From Cyanophora paradoxa (Eukaryota > Glaucocystophyceae > Cyanophorales > Cyanophoraceae), in the NCBI GenBank assembly GCA_004431415.1, contig QPMI01000639.1:1-35499 (forward strand): a DNA stretch of 35,499 bases, in the 5' to 3' direction. The notes under the pieces are model-generated. The model was not told where the DNA came from. It saw nothing but the letters and a program-made list of their open reading frames with translations, and made no database searches. The translations under genes were made by a program, and so were the position numbers. Numbering within the stretch: the first letter of the stretch is position 1; each line of letters starts with the position of its first letter. This document shows, piece after piece, positions 1 to 8,576 of this stretch.

Positions 1-856
1 GATTGAAGATATCAGATTGCATTCCAATGAAGATAAATCGTTTTTTTGCAATTGCCACTGTAGCTGGACACAATATACTTTTTATCTCTCCTTTGGCTTT
101 CATAACATACCAGTTATTCGATTCATGGGAACCATTGCAGCATGGGCAATTAGTCCCTTATTAGCAGCATCAAAGTTAAAGCCAAGTTCAGTTTTGAGAG
201 ATTATATTGGGATGCATAAATCCCATATCCACCAGCTCTTTAAGATACTCTTTTCCAGTTCATCATGTGAGGTAGCATTAGCAGTATACTCACTCTTATA
301 GATATAGTTTCTCTGCAATCCACTTTTTAAACTCATCAGTAGGCTCATTGAAATCACAGGTATCATCCCATGGAGCATTACCCAGGTCTTGTTGACACTG
401 GGACAACACATTATTAATCCAGAAGTTCCAGTTCCAGTGATTGTTTTCAGGTCAACCTTTTCAAAGCCTTTAAAGCCTGGAGCCTTATCGGTGATTTTGA
501 GTTTAGTGAACTCCTCAGGTCGTTTAAAGTAGACATGATAGCCTTTTTTAGTTTTTGCCATGGGCTGATTGGCATCAAAGTCATCAGGAAACATATCTCG
601 GAATTTCTCAAAGTCCTCCTCATCATCAAAGTCAATAACCATCATGTTGTCTGAGAGCAGAATGCCCCAAGATACATACTGATTAGTTGCCAGCGCTTCC
701 TCATACTTTTCCCAGGACCAAGCACCTCCCTTATGCTTGAAAACTGGGTCTTTGCTGTCAGGTTTCACTGGGATAATCATGTTTTTGGCGAGTTCCTCAT
801 CAGAATCTGAGCCAGTTAGCGAGCGATTTGATTAACTTGGTCTGTTTGGCGTTCAT
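1..856 (-). pseudogene. Primase (AEP/Prim-Pol type) remnant, runs off left edge
   Basis: The main open stretch (202-780) starts with a Prim-Pol-like N-terminus: a conserved 'IIPVKPDSKDP' segment, the acidic metal-binding motif 'MMVIDFDDEEDF', then 'TKKGYHVYF' and 'KVDLKTITGTGTSG', followed by 'PSVNK'. This order is typical of archaeo-eukaryotic-type primases that make primers in replicating mobile elements. The frame breaks at about 385, where a one-base loss moves the homologous-looking continuation into another frame ending at 296-298. At 1-160 a further frame shows a Cys/His cluster ('NCPCCNGSHESNN' and a later Cys) resembling the zinc motif after such primase domains. A second break lies near 800: an ATG at 854-856, 17 nt downstream of the promoter motif, opens a frame that must shift to reach the main ORF. 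A helicase domain, if present, would lie left of the window. Confidence 0.72.
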
Positions 857-872
857 TTTCAGCGATGGGGTC

Positions 873-911
873 CCTTTTATATATATAGAAGATTTTTCTT
901 TAAGTAGTTTT
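873..911 (-). promoter_or_regulatory. Element promoter motif, copy 1
   Basis: This 39-nt block matches the block at 2164-2202 at 38 of 39 positions. Read on the minus strand it contains a CTACTTAAAGAAA stretch followed by the core TCTATATATATAAAAGG. It ends 17 nt before the candidate primase ATG (854-856). Its repetition upstream of minus-strand ORFs and its TATA-like core indicate a promoter. Confidence 0.7.
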
Positions 912-1066
912 GGGTCCCCCAATCATTTTTTGTTGGAAATCGAGAAAGTATCCCTACGAAATTTATCCACATGATATATCGAGTGGTTCAGATACAAAAA
1001 GGATGAATGGTATTTCAGCGAATAAACAGCATATCCCCAGCCTAGTAATATGCTGGGAAAAATAAT

Positions 1067-1321
1067 TTAGACATGTTTCGATTTTCTCCCTCTGTTTGAG
1101 TAAGGGACATCATACAAATACTTGACAAAGCAGACTGCATTGGCTGCATACTTTCGCTGACATGAACTTGCTATTTTCATGGCTCTATAGGTATCATCGG
1201 TTTGATATAGATCTCTTAGCTGTGTGGCTATTTTTTCGTTAAACTTTTTGATTTGAGCCTTACCTTTTTCAGTTTGCTGGTACCTCTTCATAGCTCTCTT
1301 CTGGGCTTCACTGAGTGGCAT
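1067..1321 (-). CDS. Small basic ORF of the element, function unknown
   Basis: This is an intact 84-residue ORF, rich in Lys, Arg and Gln and predicted mostly helical in its first half ('LSEAQKRAMKRYQQTEKG'). The C-terminus is strongly basic ('SNRGRKSKH'). It contains two isolated cysteines and no zinc-finger spacing that I recognise. The ATG lies 14 nt downstream of a copy of the element's TATA-like motif, which supports both the start and real expression in the ancestral element. The basic charge would suit nucleic-acid binding, but this is inference. It lies in the minus-strand gene run with the primase downstream and the DUF5710-like ORF upstream. Confidence 0.6.
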   Translation of the reverse strand: MPLSEAQKRAMKRYQQTEKGKAQIKKFNEKIATQLRDLYQTDDTYRAMKIASSCQRKYAANAVCFVKYLYDVPYSNRGRKSKHV

Positions 1322-1335
1322 TTTTCCTCTGTCTC

Positions 1336-1370
1336 TCTTAATATATATAGAGAATTCTTTAAATCATTTT
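1336..1370 (-). promoter_or_regulatory. Element promoter motif, copy 2 (divergent)
   Basis: On the minus strand this shows AAAGAATTCTCTATATATATT, sharing the TCTATATATAT core and the AAAGAA stretch with the two near-identical copies at 873-911 and 2164-2202. It lies directly upstream of the ATG at 1321. Confidence 0.6.
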
Positions 1371-1377
1371 TTGTTCT

Positions 1378-1644
1378 TTAACCTCTCTGTCCAAATCTCT
1401 CAATATACATAAGTTTGAAATGCTTACCTAGCAATGCTACAAATGGTTCGATTTCCAAGGTCTCCCATGTTTTCTTGTCCTTATTCCATCTGCAATCTAA
1501 TCCTTTTGCGATATCTTTTTTAAGAAAAGGCACCTGAAACCCAGCAACCAATGTGTTTGTTGTACTGAGTTCTGCATACATTTCAATCAATGCAGATCTA
1601 CCCTCTCTGAACCTCTCTATATCATCTCTGCGAAGATTATCCAT
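1378..1644 (-). CDS. DUF5710-like small protein
   Basis: The ORF is 88 residues from the ATG at 1642-1644; an in-frame TTG at 1666-1668 would add eight. The central segment 'VPFLKKDIAKGLDCRWNKDK' followed by 'KTWETLE' matches the short DUF5710-type pattern (a hydrophobic-Pro-Phe start, Lys-Asp and Ala-Lys pairs, an Arg-Trp-Asn/Asp, then Lys-Lys-x-Trp). That domain is found in replication and mobile-element proteins, often fused to primases or helicases; its biochemical role is unclear. Here it stands alone next to the primase, which fits a role in element replication by association only. The reading frame is intact. The preceding decayed ORF ends at 1670-1672, so the two were probably closely spaced. 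Confidence 0.55.
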   Translation of the reverse strand: MDNLRRDDIERFREGRSALIEMYAELSTTNTLVAGFQVPFLKKDIAKGLDCRWNKDKKTWETLEIEPFVALLGKHFKLMYIERFGQRG

Positions 1645-1669
1645 TTTGGAATAAACTGGTTGCACCAAA

Positions 1670-2160
1670 TCAGGAAAAGATTAACTGCATGTTATTCCTT
1701 GCTCTTTCTTGTTCTAATTCTCTCTGCCTTCGCTCTCTTTCTTCTAATTCAAGTGTTCTTTCGCTCCTCTGCTTCTTTCTGATTTGCTTTTTTCTTTCCA
1801 ATTCTCTCCTTTATGATAATCTGCACTTATTACAGAAATTATCCTTTCGGTTTTTATGCGATCTCCACATCTTCATATATCTTCCCTCTGCACCCTTTGG
1901 CATAAATCGTAATGCAGCAATTCCCAACAATGACCACAATCTTTTTATTAACATGCAGATATAGCATTGTCTCTAATATGATGCATGCAAGCACATGCTC
2001 AGACTCTGGAGGCAGGTCGTAGTCAAATCATACTTTGCAAGCTTTGCCAAAGAGTTCATATATTTGCTTCTCCAAAGCAACAAATCTTTGAAGTTATCAG
2101 ATCCACAAAGCAACATTAATGTAGCCTTCAAGCGTTCCAGGAAGATTTCTTCTCTGCCAT
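1670..2160 (-). pseudogene. Decayed minus-strand ORF with charged coiled-coil tail
   Basis: An ATG at 2158-2160 directly follows a promoter copy, but coding-like sequence then jumps between frames. One frame carries a hydrophobic/acidic stretch ('PPESEHVLACIILETMLYL') and another a Cys-containing segment ('NRKDNFCNKCR'). Near 1805 an in-frame TAA separates this from a highly charged tail ('RRELERKKQIRKKQR', later 'ELEERERRQRELEQERARN') that looks coiled-coil and ends with a TGA at 1670-1672. I do not recognise the family. The number of breaks in under 500 nt marks it as a pseudogene. Confidence 0.5.
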
Positions 2161-2163
2161 TGT

Positions 2164-2202
2164 CCTTTTATATATATAGAAGATATTTCTTTAAGTAGTT
2201 TT
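2164..2202 (-). promoter_or_regulatory. Element promoter motif, copy 3
   Basis: This copy is 38/39 identical to 873-911. On the minus strand its TATATATAAAAGG core ends only about 4 nt before the ATG at 2160. It sits in the divergent region between the minus-strand genes and the plus-strand polymerase/integrase genes, and its near-palindromic TATATATA centre could serve both directions. Confidence 0.68.
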
Positions 2203-2272
2203 CATCAAATTTTTGCGTTCAGGAATATCCCCATTTAAAACCTCCCCTTTTAGTAGGAACAAGTTAGGAACT

Positions 2273-2522
2273 ATGCCCCGAATTAGCAACAGACTTATTA
2301 GAGAAAAAATGGGAACTCATGGGATTACTGGGAACACTGTATGCAGCCCATGAAATTACAGAGGCTGAATATGACCGGGAAATCGGATTTATTTCAAGGG
2401 GCAGACCCACTTTAGCAAAATTAACCAGAAAAGCCAATAACCTCTATGACAAAGTTGAGACTCTTGATGAACTCGATCGCCTGAGGCAAATAGAACCAGA
2501 GGCAGAAGATGGAACAGCATGA
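2273..2522 (+). pseudogene. Small helical ORF upstream of polymerase, start frameshifted
   Basis: The open frame from the ATG at 2319 to the TGA at 2520-2522 encodes 67 residues, mostly charged and helical ('EITEAEYDREIGFISRG', 'NNLYDKVETLDELDRL'). The same frame stays open upstream to about 2285, where it meets an ATG at 2273-2275 in another frame through a run of C. One extra C would explain the mismatch, so the original start was probably 2273. The stop overlaps the next ATG as ATGA (2519-2522), an arrangement typical of tightly packed viral or mobile-element genes. Family unknown. Confidence 0.5.
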
Positions 2523-5500
2523 ATGAATTATATCGCTGGCTCACTTACAGAGCCAGAAGGGAAGTTGTTGATGTGATTGAATATTTAGATAGAATTGCAA
2601 CCTCTCTACCAAAACGTTTAAGAGACAGTCTAGATCAATTCAGGGCAATCAAAGTTCGCTTGTCGTTTATCTGCAAGTTCGTAAAAGTCAGCAATCCACA
2701 GGTTTGGATATCGAAATACATTTACAGCGATTATTTTGTATTAACCAATCGAGAAATATTCGAACTGAGCTGAATAAAGCAGCCCAAATGTGTCAGGAGC
2801 AGATGAATGTGTTGATAGCTATCGATTGGAGAGAATCGAAATGCTAAGAGTTGCTATTATGAGTTATGCCCCAACTGGTGGCTGCTATGTTAAAACACCA
2901 GAATCAATTGCAGCTAAGAAAGCCACAGTGAATATTCGAAATATTGATGATTCTTGCTTCGAAAATGCCATTTGGCATGGATCCATAGGAAAGATGTAAA
3001 TTCCACAGAGAAGTGAGCTTACACAATATCGCAAATGGAAATACTCACCAACCACATACAATCCTTTGGCTCTCAATTTCGACAATATCCCATTCCCTGT
3101 TCCTTGTGATGCTGAAATCATTGATAAATTCGAAGCTCAAAATGCAGGCATTAGCATAAACATCTTTGGAATGGATGGAGATGTTATATATCCACTGCAT
3201 CAATCCAGCAACCCAGGCAGAAAGCAAAAAGATTAATCTCATGCTCATTCATGATGATGAAGGGAATGGTCACTATATTACAATCATGTCCCTTTCAAGA
3301 CTTCTCAGAGTTGCCCTTGATAAAACCAAGGATCAAAAGTTACACTACTGTGATACATGCTTATCTCGATTCAGGTCTGAGGCTAAACTCACTGCTCATG
3401 TGGACTCAAACAGATGCATTGATTGGAGACTCTCAAAGGGAATCACCCCTAAACCTGAGACCACCATAGAGTTTGGACTGAAAAACCTCAGGAAAACTGT
3501 GTGGCTTCCTGTTGTGGTTTACTGCAAGATTGAACATAGAAGCATCCCCATTGATGCATCGAAATCCAAAAGGGAAGTCTCAGCAGTCAACCTGAGAGTA
3601 GTCACTGGGGAAGATGTTCAAGATTTTTCGATTTGAGGGCAGGATCCAATGGGAGGTCTCTTTGAATGCTTGGAGTCCAAAGCTAGAGAACTAATCGATT
3701 TCCTGTTCACCAATATTCCAATGAATGAACTCACAGATGAGCAAAAGGCTATTTACAGGGCTACTAAACACTGTTACCTTTGCAGTGAGAGGTTCACTAA
3801 GGAAAACTTCAAATGCAGAGATCATGATCACCACACAGGTAATTACATTGCACCTGCATGCAGAAACTGCAATCTCCATAGGAGAATCTCAAAGCAAACC
3901 AAAGTTGCAGTTGTTGTTGACCAAATGGATGACTGTGGGACATTCATTTTCAGAAAAATAGCAGGCATGGGTGATAAAAAGCGAATCGAAATCCTTTCGA
4001 AAAACTTTGATCAATACCTGTCATTGCAATGGGTCTTTACAAGTTCATTGATGCAAGCAATTTCATGGATTTTGGAGCTGCTGATGTAGATGAGTTAATG
4101 AACAAATTCCAGGCTTTTAGAAGGCTTTCACACTCAGTATATGGATTGGACCCAGTTCATTATGTATCTGCACCTGGGTTATCTTGGGATGCTATGCTTA
4201 GGACCACCAAGGCAAAAATAGAGCTTATAAGTGATGTAGAGCAATACGAATTTGTTGAGAGGGAATCAGGGGTGGCTTTGCAACAATGCCTTGTAGGTAT
4301 GCTGAGGCTGATGGTGAAAACTCCCACATTATGCTGTTTGATGCTAACAACTTGTATGGCTACTGTTTGAGTCAGCCAATCCCAGTTGGTGATTTTAGAT
4401 GGGAGACCGAATTCAACCCACAAGATAACAGATCCAGTTTCCTGAAGTTGATCTGGATTACCCAATTAGGCTATATCTAGACCACAGTGATTTCCCCCTA
4501 ATTATTAACAGAAAATAGTAGAATATGCCGAATTATCACAATATCAAAAGAGCCTATTAGATCTTTCAGGAGAAGAGCTTGATAAGACCCTAAGCTAACT
4601 GCAACCTTTGGTTCTGTGACCAACTATGTGATTTCTGAGCCTCTTCTACAGTATCTGTTGGACAAAGGTGTGAAATTAAAGAAAGTTCACAGGGTCCTAT
4701 CATTTACTGTGGCTCCTGTCATGAAACCCTATATTGAGCTGAACACTGAGATGAGAAGGAAAGCAGTGAATAAATTCGAGGCTGATTTCTATAAGCTCAT
4801 GAATAACTCAATCTATGGGAAATGCATTGAATCTTGCAGAGGTAGATCTGTGGTTAAGATTGCAAACAGTGAGAAACTGTTTATGAAATATGCAGCCTCT
4901 CCATTGGTGAAATCAACAAGCCCCATAAACGAAAGAGCAGTTGCCTTTGAGTTTTACACAAAACATGTGAAGCTAGATAAGCCAGTTGCCATTGGAGCCT
5001 ATGTTTTGGATGCAGCCAAACTGCATAATTACCAGTTCTTCTATGATACTGTAAGGTCCCAATGGTCCAAAGCCAAATTACTGTTCCATGATACTGATTC
5101 CTTTTGTCTATATATCGAATCTAAGACCTTACAAAAAGATATAGAGAATATATCTTATGCCTTGGACCTAGGGGATCTAACAGAATGACCCAGGTAAATA
5201 CAAAAATGAGATGCCAGGTTCTGCTATATTGGAGTATGTGGGTCTCAGAGCCAAAGTTTACAGTTTCAGAACTGCTGAGATTGAGAGGAGTAAGCTCTCT
5301 GGGACTTCAACTGAGGAACTCCAATTTAATGATTTAAGCAGTGTTTATTTGCAGGTATCAGCAAGACTGTGACTGCAAAGCAGAAAAGAAGGGCAGATCA
5401 CACAATAATAGACACTGTGAGTAGAAGGGTTGCCCTAAACTGCTTTGATGCAAAGAGATACATCTTACCAGATGGTATTAATTCTGTTCCTTTTAATTAA
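2519..5500 (+). pseudogene. polB: Protein-primed DNA polymerase B (Polinton type), broken
   Basis: Successive frames follow the order of Polinton/virophage family B polymerases. The N-terminal part lies at 2519-2780. It is followed by 'AAKKATVNIRNIDDSCFENA' (about 2910-2970), the 'HYCDTCLSRF' zinc-like motif (about 3340) and 'CRDHDHHTGNY' (about 3815). Next come 'YGLDPVHYVSAPGLSWDAML' (about 4140-4200) and polymerase motifs A ('FDANNLYGYCLSQPIP', about 4340), B ('KLMNNSIYGK', about 4790) and C ('HDTDSFCLYI', about 5090). The end is 'LPDGINSVPFN' with a TAA at 5498-5500. All three polymerase motifs keep their key residues, but the gene is split by at least six frame changes and stops. The exonuclease I position reads 'YCKIE' where family members have an Asp-x-Glu. 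The exonuclease II/TPR region between about 4080 and 4110 appears deleted, because 'FIDASNFMDFG' runs almost directly into the pre-palm sequence. The copy cannot encode a working enzyme as it stands. Confidence 0.9.
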
Positions 5501-5503
5501 GAG

Positions 5504-6888
5504 ATGCCAGCAACTGGAAGAATAGTTAGAAGAACCACTGAGCAACTGCAAGGTAACCTACTGCCCATCACAGTTCCAAAGGAGGAAAAGGGGGAATCTC
5601 GAATTGTCAAAAAATCAGAGATGAAAGAGCTTGTCCCAGTAGAGATCCCAGTTGCTATTGCAGTGAAAGAAACTAGCAAGATTGCCAAGAGATTCTATGA
5701 TGTGAGGACTGGTTACAAAGGGCTTCAAGCTATGAGAGCTGAGTTACCAGATGAATCCTATAAGCAGTTGCAAGAGTTCTATAAAAAACAAGAAGTTGTT
5801 CAGATCAATGCACCTGCTATATCTAGGAAGAGAGATCCATGGTCCCAATTAGGCAACCCCTTGATACCTATGTGATTGATTTGCTCTTTTTCCCAGCTTA
5901 TAAGAAACAAAACAATGGCTATGATACATTTATGACTGCAATGGAATCAACACTGAGAACTGGGTATATTATACCTATAAGAGATAAATCAGCTCTCACT
6001 ACATTGGCTGCATTTAAACAGCTTGAGATGAGAGTGGCAAGACCAATAGTAAAGGTTCAATCAGATGCTGGGAGTGAATTCCAAAATCGAATATTCCAGG
6101 AGTATTTATCTAGTAAATTCATAGAACACCAAGTGAGTGGAACTGCTGACCATAGAAGCCAAGGTCGAATTGAAGCCTTTAACAAGCAGATTAAGAGACT
6201 GATCACAAACTACTGCATAGCTAATAACACAGCTAGATTCTTTGATGTGTTAGGTGATATTGAGTATAATTACAATAATACAGTTCACTCAGCTACTAAG
6301 ATGAAGCCAGGTGAAACTACAGAGGAGCATTACAGGTATATAGTGGGATTAGAAGATGAGAGATTCAAGAAATCAATAGCTTATCTTGATACCATGCAGC
6401 CTGGCATGTTTGTTAGAGTGAAAGTTGAGAAGAACCCCTTTGCTAAACAGGGTAACAATTGGTCTAGGATGGTTTACACAGTTGATAGTAGGGAAGGCTT
6501 TAAGTTTAAGCTAAGGAGTCCCACTGGTGAGATCATAGATAACAGGTTTGCATTCCATGAGCTGTTGCCTGTGAATGCAGTTGAATATCTAGAAACCCCT
6601 ACAGTGGATGCCTTAGAGCAAGCTAAAGAGGAAGCTAGGGTTGATGCTGCTATAAGGAGAGAAGGCATAGAAGCTGCTAATGAAGTCCCAGATAAGCCTT
6701 TGATAGAGGCTAGGAAGGAGAAGGCTGGGAAAGTTAATAGGGAACTCAAAAAGCTCACCATAGCAGGCACACAGAAACTTTCAGAAGTGAATAGCCAGAG
6801 ATGGTATAGTGACTTTCAGACTACTAAGGAGTCATATACAGCCCCTAAACCTCAAAGAACACTAAGAGAGAGGACCAAAACTAGCTAG
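5504..6888 (+). pseudogene. Retroviral-type (RVE) integrase, single frameshift
   Basis: The gene begins 3 nt after the polymerase stop. The first frame (5504-5875) encodes an N-terminal domain ending '...APAISRKRDPW'; the second (5839-6888) continues with the catalytic core. The triad is visible: Asp in 'TYVIDLLFFP', Asp in 'VQSDAGSEF' and Glu in 'GRIEAFNKQ', with 35 residues between the last two (D,D35E). A C-terminal SH3-like part ('QPGMFVRVKVEKNPFAKQG', later 'FAFHELLPV') and a charged tail follow. The protein would integrate element DNA into the chromosome. The two frames overlap by 37 nt in a -1 relation, and I see no classical slippery heptamer at 5839-5875, so a simple indel is likelier than programmed frameshifting. 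It is the best-preserved gene of the element. Confidence 0.9.
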
Positions 6889-7370
6889 TTTGCTAGCCGA
6901 AAACTCGTTTTTTCCAAATATATGTATGACTGATATACATATATGCATATGATATACACATTGTCTTGTAGATCTTTTCAAGCGCTTCACAGCGATATGC
7001 AGAACGTTGCGATTTGATAATCTGGTGATGAGATACAAGCGTTTGAAGATGCCGATTATCGATTTTTCGAGATTTCGGAATGATGCATCATAATGATGTA
7101 ATAATGATGTATCATAAACACATAACATATATTATCGCCGTGATCGTCATGATCTCCCGAGTTCGATGGTGTGTCATATATATCATATACATATGCATCG
7201 TCATTATGACATCATTTCGTAACATAACACGTCCGTCATCGTCTTTTTTCCGCAGCGAACAGATAAGTGAACAGTTAACGAGACAACTATTGTAATAGTG
7301 TACTGCAACAACAATTGAAAACAAGATATGCGGGAAGCTATTGAAAGACAATGAAGCAAATTGCGAACAA

Positions 7371-7459
7371 TTAAGTGAACAGTTAAGTGGACACCTGTTG
7401 GGAGTAGGCAGTGTCTACTCGTTTATCGTGAAACGGTGTCCACTTAACTGTTCATTTAA
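7371..7459. repeat. Nested palindrome (25-bp arms, inner 6-bp stem)
   Basis: The left arm 7371-7395 pairs with 7435-7459 at 24 of 25 positions. The 39-nt spacer itself contains a perfect inner stem, GAGTAG at 7402-7407 with CTACTC at 7415-7420 around a 7-nt loop. A folded strand would form an arm with a second hairpin inside its loop. Confidence 0.75.
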
Positions 7460-7899
7460 CTGTTGACGAAAACCCATGCATTATGACATCATATCATTAA
7501 ACCACATACAAAACACTAAAATGCATGTATCTCTTCACCAACTCATCATGTGACAAAACCAAAAACAGATTCGGAATCCTCTTAACGAGGCCTGCCTGAC
7601 GATGTAAGTATCATAGGCTCAATAATTCATATGTTTATAAGCATCTCCCCAAGATTCCCCCTATTATATAATATTTATATTAAAGTGGACTCTAGGTTGA
7701 CTCATATTAATCGTAAAAGTAGTAATAGTATATGGATTTTGTTACGAATTCAATGCAAGGGTTGACTAAGTGGGTTGAGTTGACTCAAATTTCACAGGAA
7801 ATAACAATGAATCAGAGTATAAAATGCATTTTTTGAATCAACTACACCAACTAACACTGAGATTTTCACAATATATGAGATCCTTACTGAATATGGTAT

Positions 7900-7990
7900 G
7901 TGTCACAGGTGTCACAGGTTTATCCCAGCTCAAGCCCTATAAAGAGTGATTTTCCCTTTCGATGGGATGGACCTGTGACACCTGTGACAC
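7900..7990. repeat. Perfect 20-bp inverted repeat with imperfect extensions
   Basis: GTGTCACAGGTGTCACAGGT at 7900-7919 is the exact reverse complement of 7971-7990. Each arm is itself a direct duplication of a GTGTCACAG word. Pairing continues imperfectly inward (TTTATCCCAGC against the complement of GATGGGATGGA) and outward (TGAATAT on both sides), giving a footprint of about 7888-8001. It could be a small MITE or a cruciform in the element's end. Confidence 0.7.
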
Positions 7991-8241
7991 CCAATATTCA
8001 TTAAATTCCTAAGGGTCCCCCTTAGACTCAATAAAACAATGATAAAAACATATAAGTTTCATGTATAATTACGATTGAATTCAATAAGAGATCGATTTGT
8101 TTTATTTAACAAATGAATCTTTTATGGATCTTAATCGAGTTTAGCGATATGTTTCCGATTAAATGAATTAAATTTAATTAAATTTAATCGAGAAAGTACA
8201 TGAATATAATATCGATTAAATCAATTAACTTTTAGACCAAT

Positions 8242-8524
8242 CACACATAGTAAAATGCGGAGTTTAACCAGAGCAAGATCTAATTGAGATTCAGTTATAT
8301 TATTCGGAAATATATACAGATTATCGATAGACTCAGTAAGACTAATCGGAAAATAAGAGAAATTTACGATAAAATATCGAAAAGAATACAAAATAATCGA
8401 AATAAATGAATATTCGATAAGATATACACAGATTATCGATTGATTGAAATAGAATATACGAGATATATCAACAAAATCAATTAAGATAAGCCGAGGGTTA
8501 AAACTCCGCATTTTACTATGTGTG
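8242..8524. mobile_element. 283-bp unit with 28/29-nt terminal inverted repeats at the junction
   Basis: The left end 8242-8269 and the right end 8496-8524 are reverse complements except for one extra base. Both outer ends read CACACATAGTAAAATGCGG. The 226-nt interior is AT-rich, non-coding, and contains two copies of ACAGATTATCGAT. The outer end of the right arm coincides with the switch to GC-rich DNA. The flanks (ACCAAT and CCGGGG) show no target duplication. It may be a MITE-like insertion, or the folded-back terminus of the larger element. Confidence 0.65.
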
Positions 8525-8576
8525 CCGGGGCCCTCGCGAACGCCCCCGTCGCCGTTGCTAGCGCCGTTGCGTGCAG

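Larger units (their letters stand above)
6889..8241. other. AT-rich non-coding end region of the element
   Basis: No ORF here resembles a protein. The segment holds short direct and inverted repeats: ATGATG/CATCAT clusters near 7080-7210, a 14-nt direct repeat AAGTGAACAGTTAA at 7264 and 7373, repeated GTTGACTCA-type words at 7690-7790, and the two long palindromes listed separately. Position between the integrase and the composition switch fits the terminal non-coding region of a Polinton. Confidence 0.6.
1..8524. mobile_element. Degraded Polinton/virophage-like element (right part)
   Basis: This AT-rich block carries a primase remnant, a protein-primed family B DNA polymerase and a retroviral-type integrase, the replication and integration genes of Polintons/Mavericks and mavirus-like virophages. 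Base composition changes abruptly at 8524 to very GC-rich host DNA. No capsid, packaging ATPase or protease gene is visible; these could lie beyond the left edge or be lost. The polymerase, primase and integrase all carry frameshifts, so the copy looks dead. The right boundary is taken from the composition switch and from the inverted repeat that ends there. The left terminal repeat is outside the window, so a target-site duplication cannot be checked. Confidence 0.85.

Noticed and set aside
5839-5875. Programmed -1 frameshift in the integrase
   Set aside because: No X-XXY-YYZ slippery heptamer or following stem was found in the overlap, and neighbouring genes show ordinary indel decay.
8236-8530. 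Simple assembly chimera between two organisms
   Set aside because: An inverted terminal repeat ends exactly at the switch, as expected for a real element end; not excluded, so a long-read check is listed among the findings.
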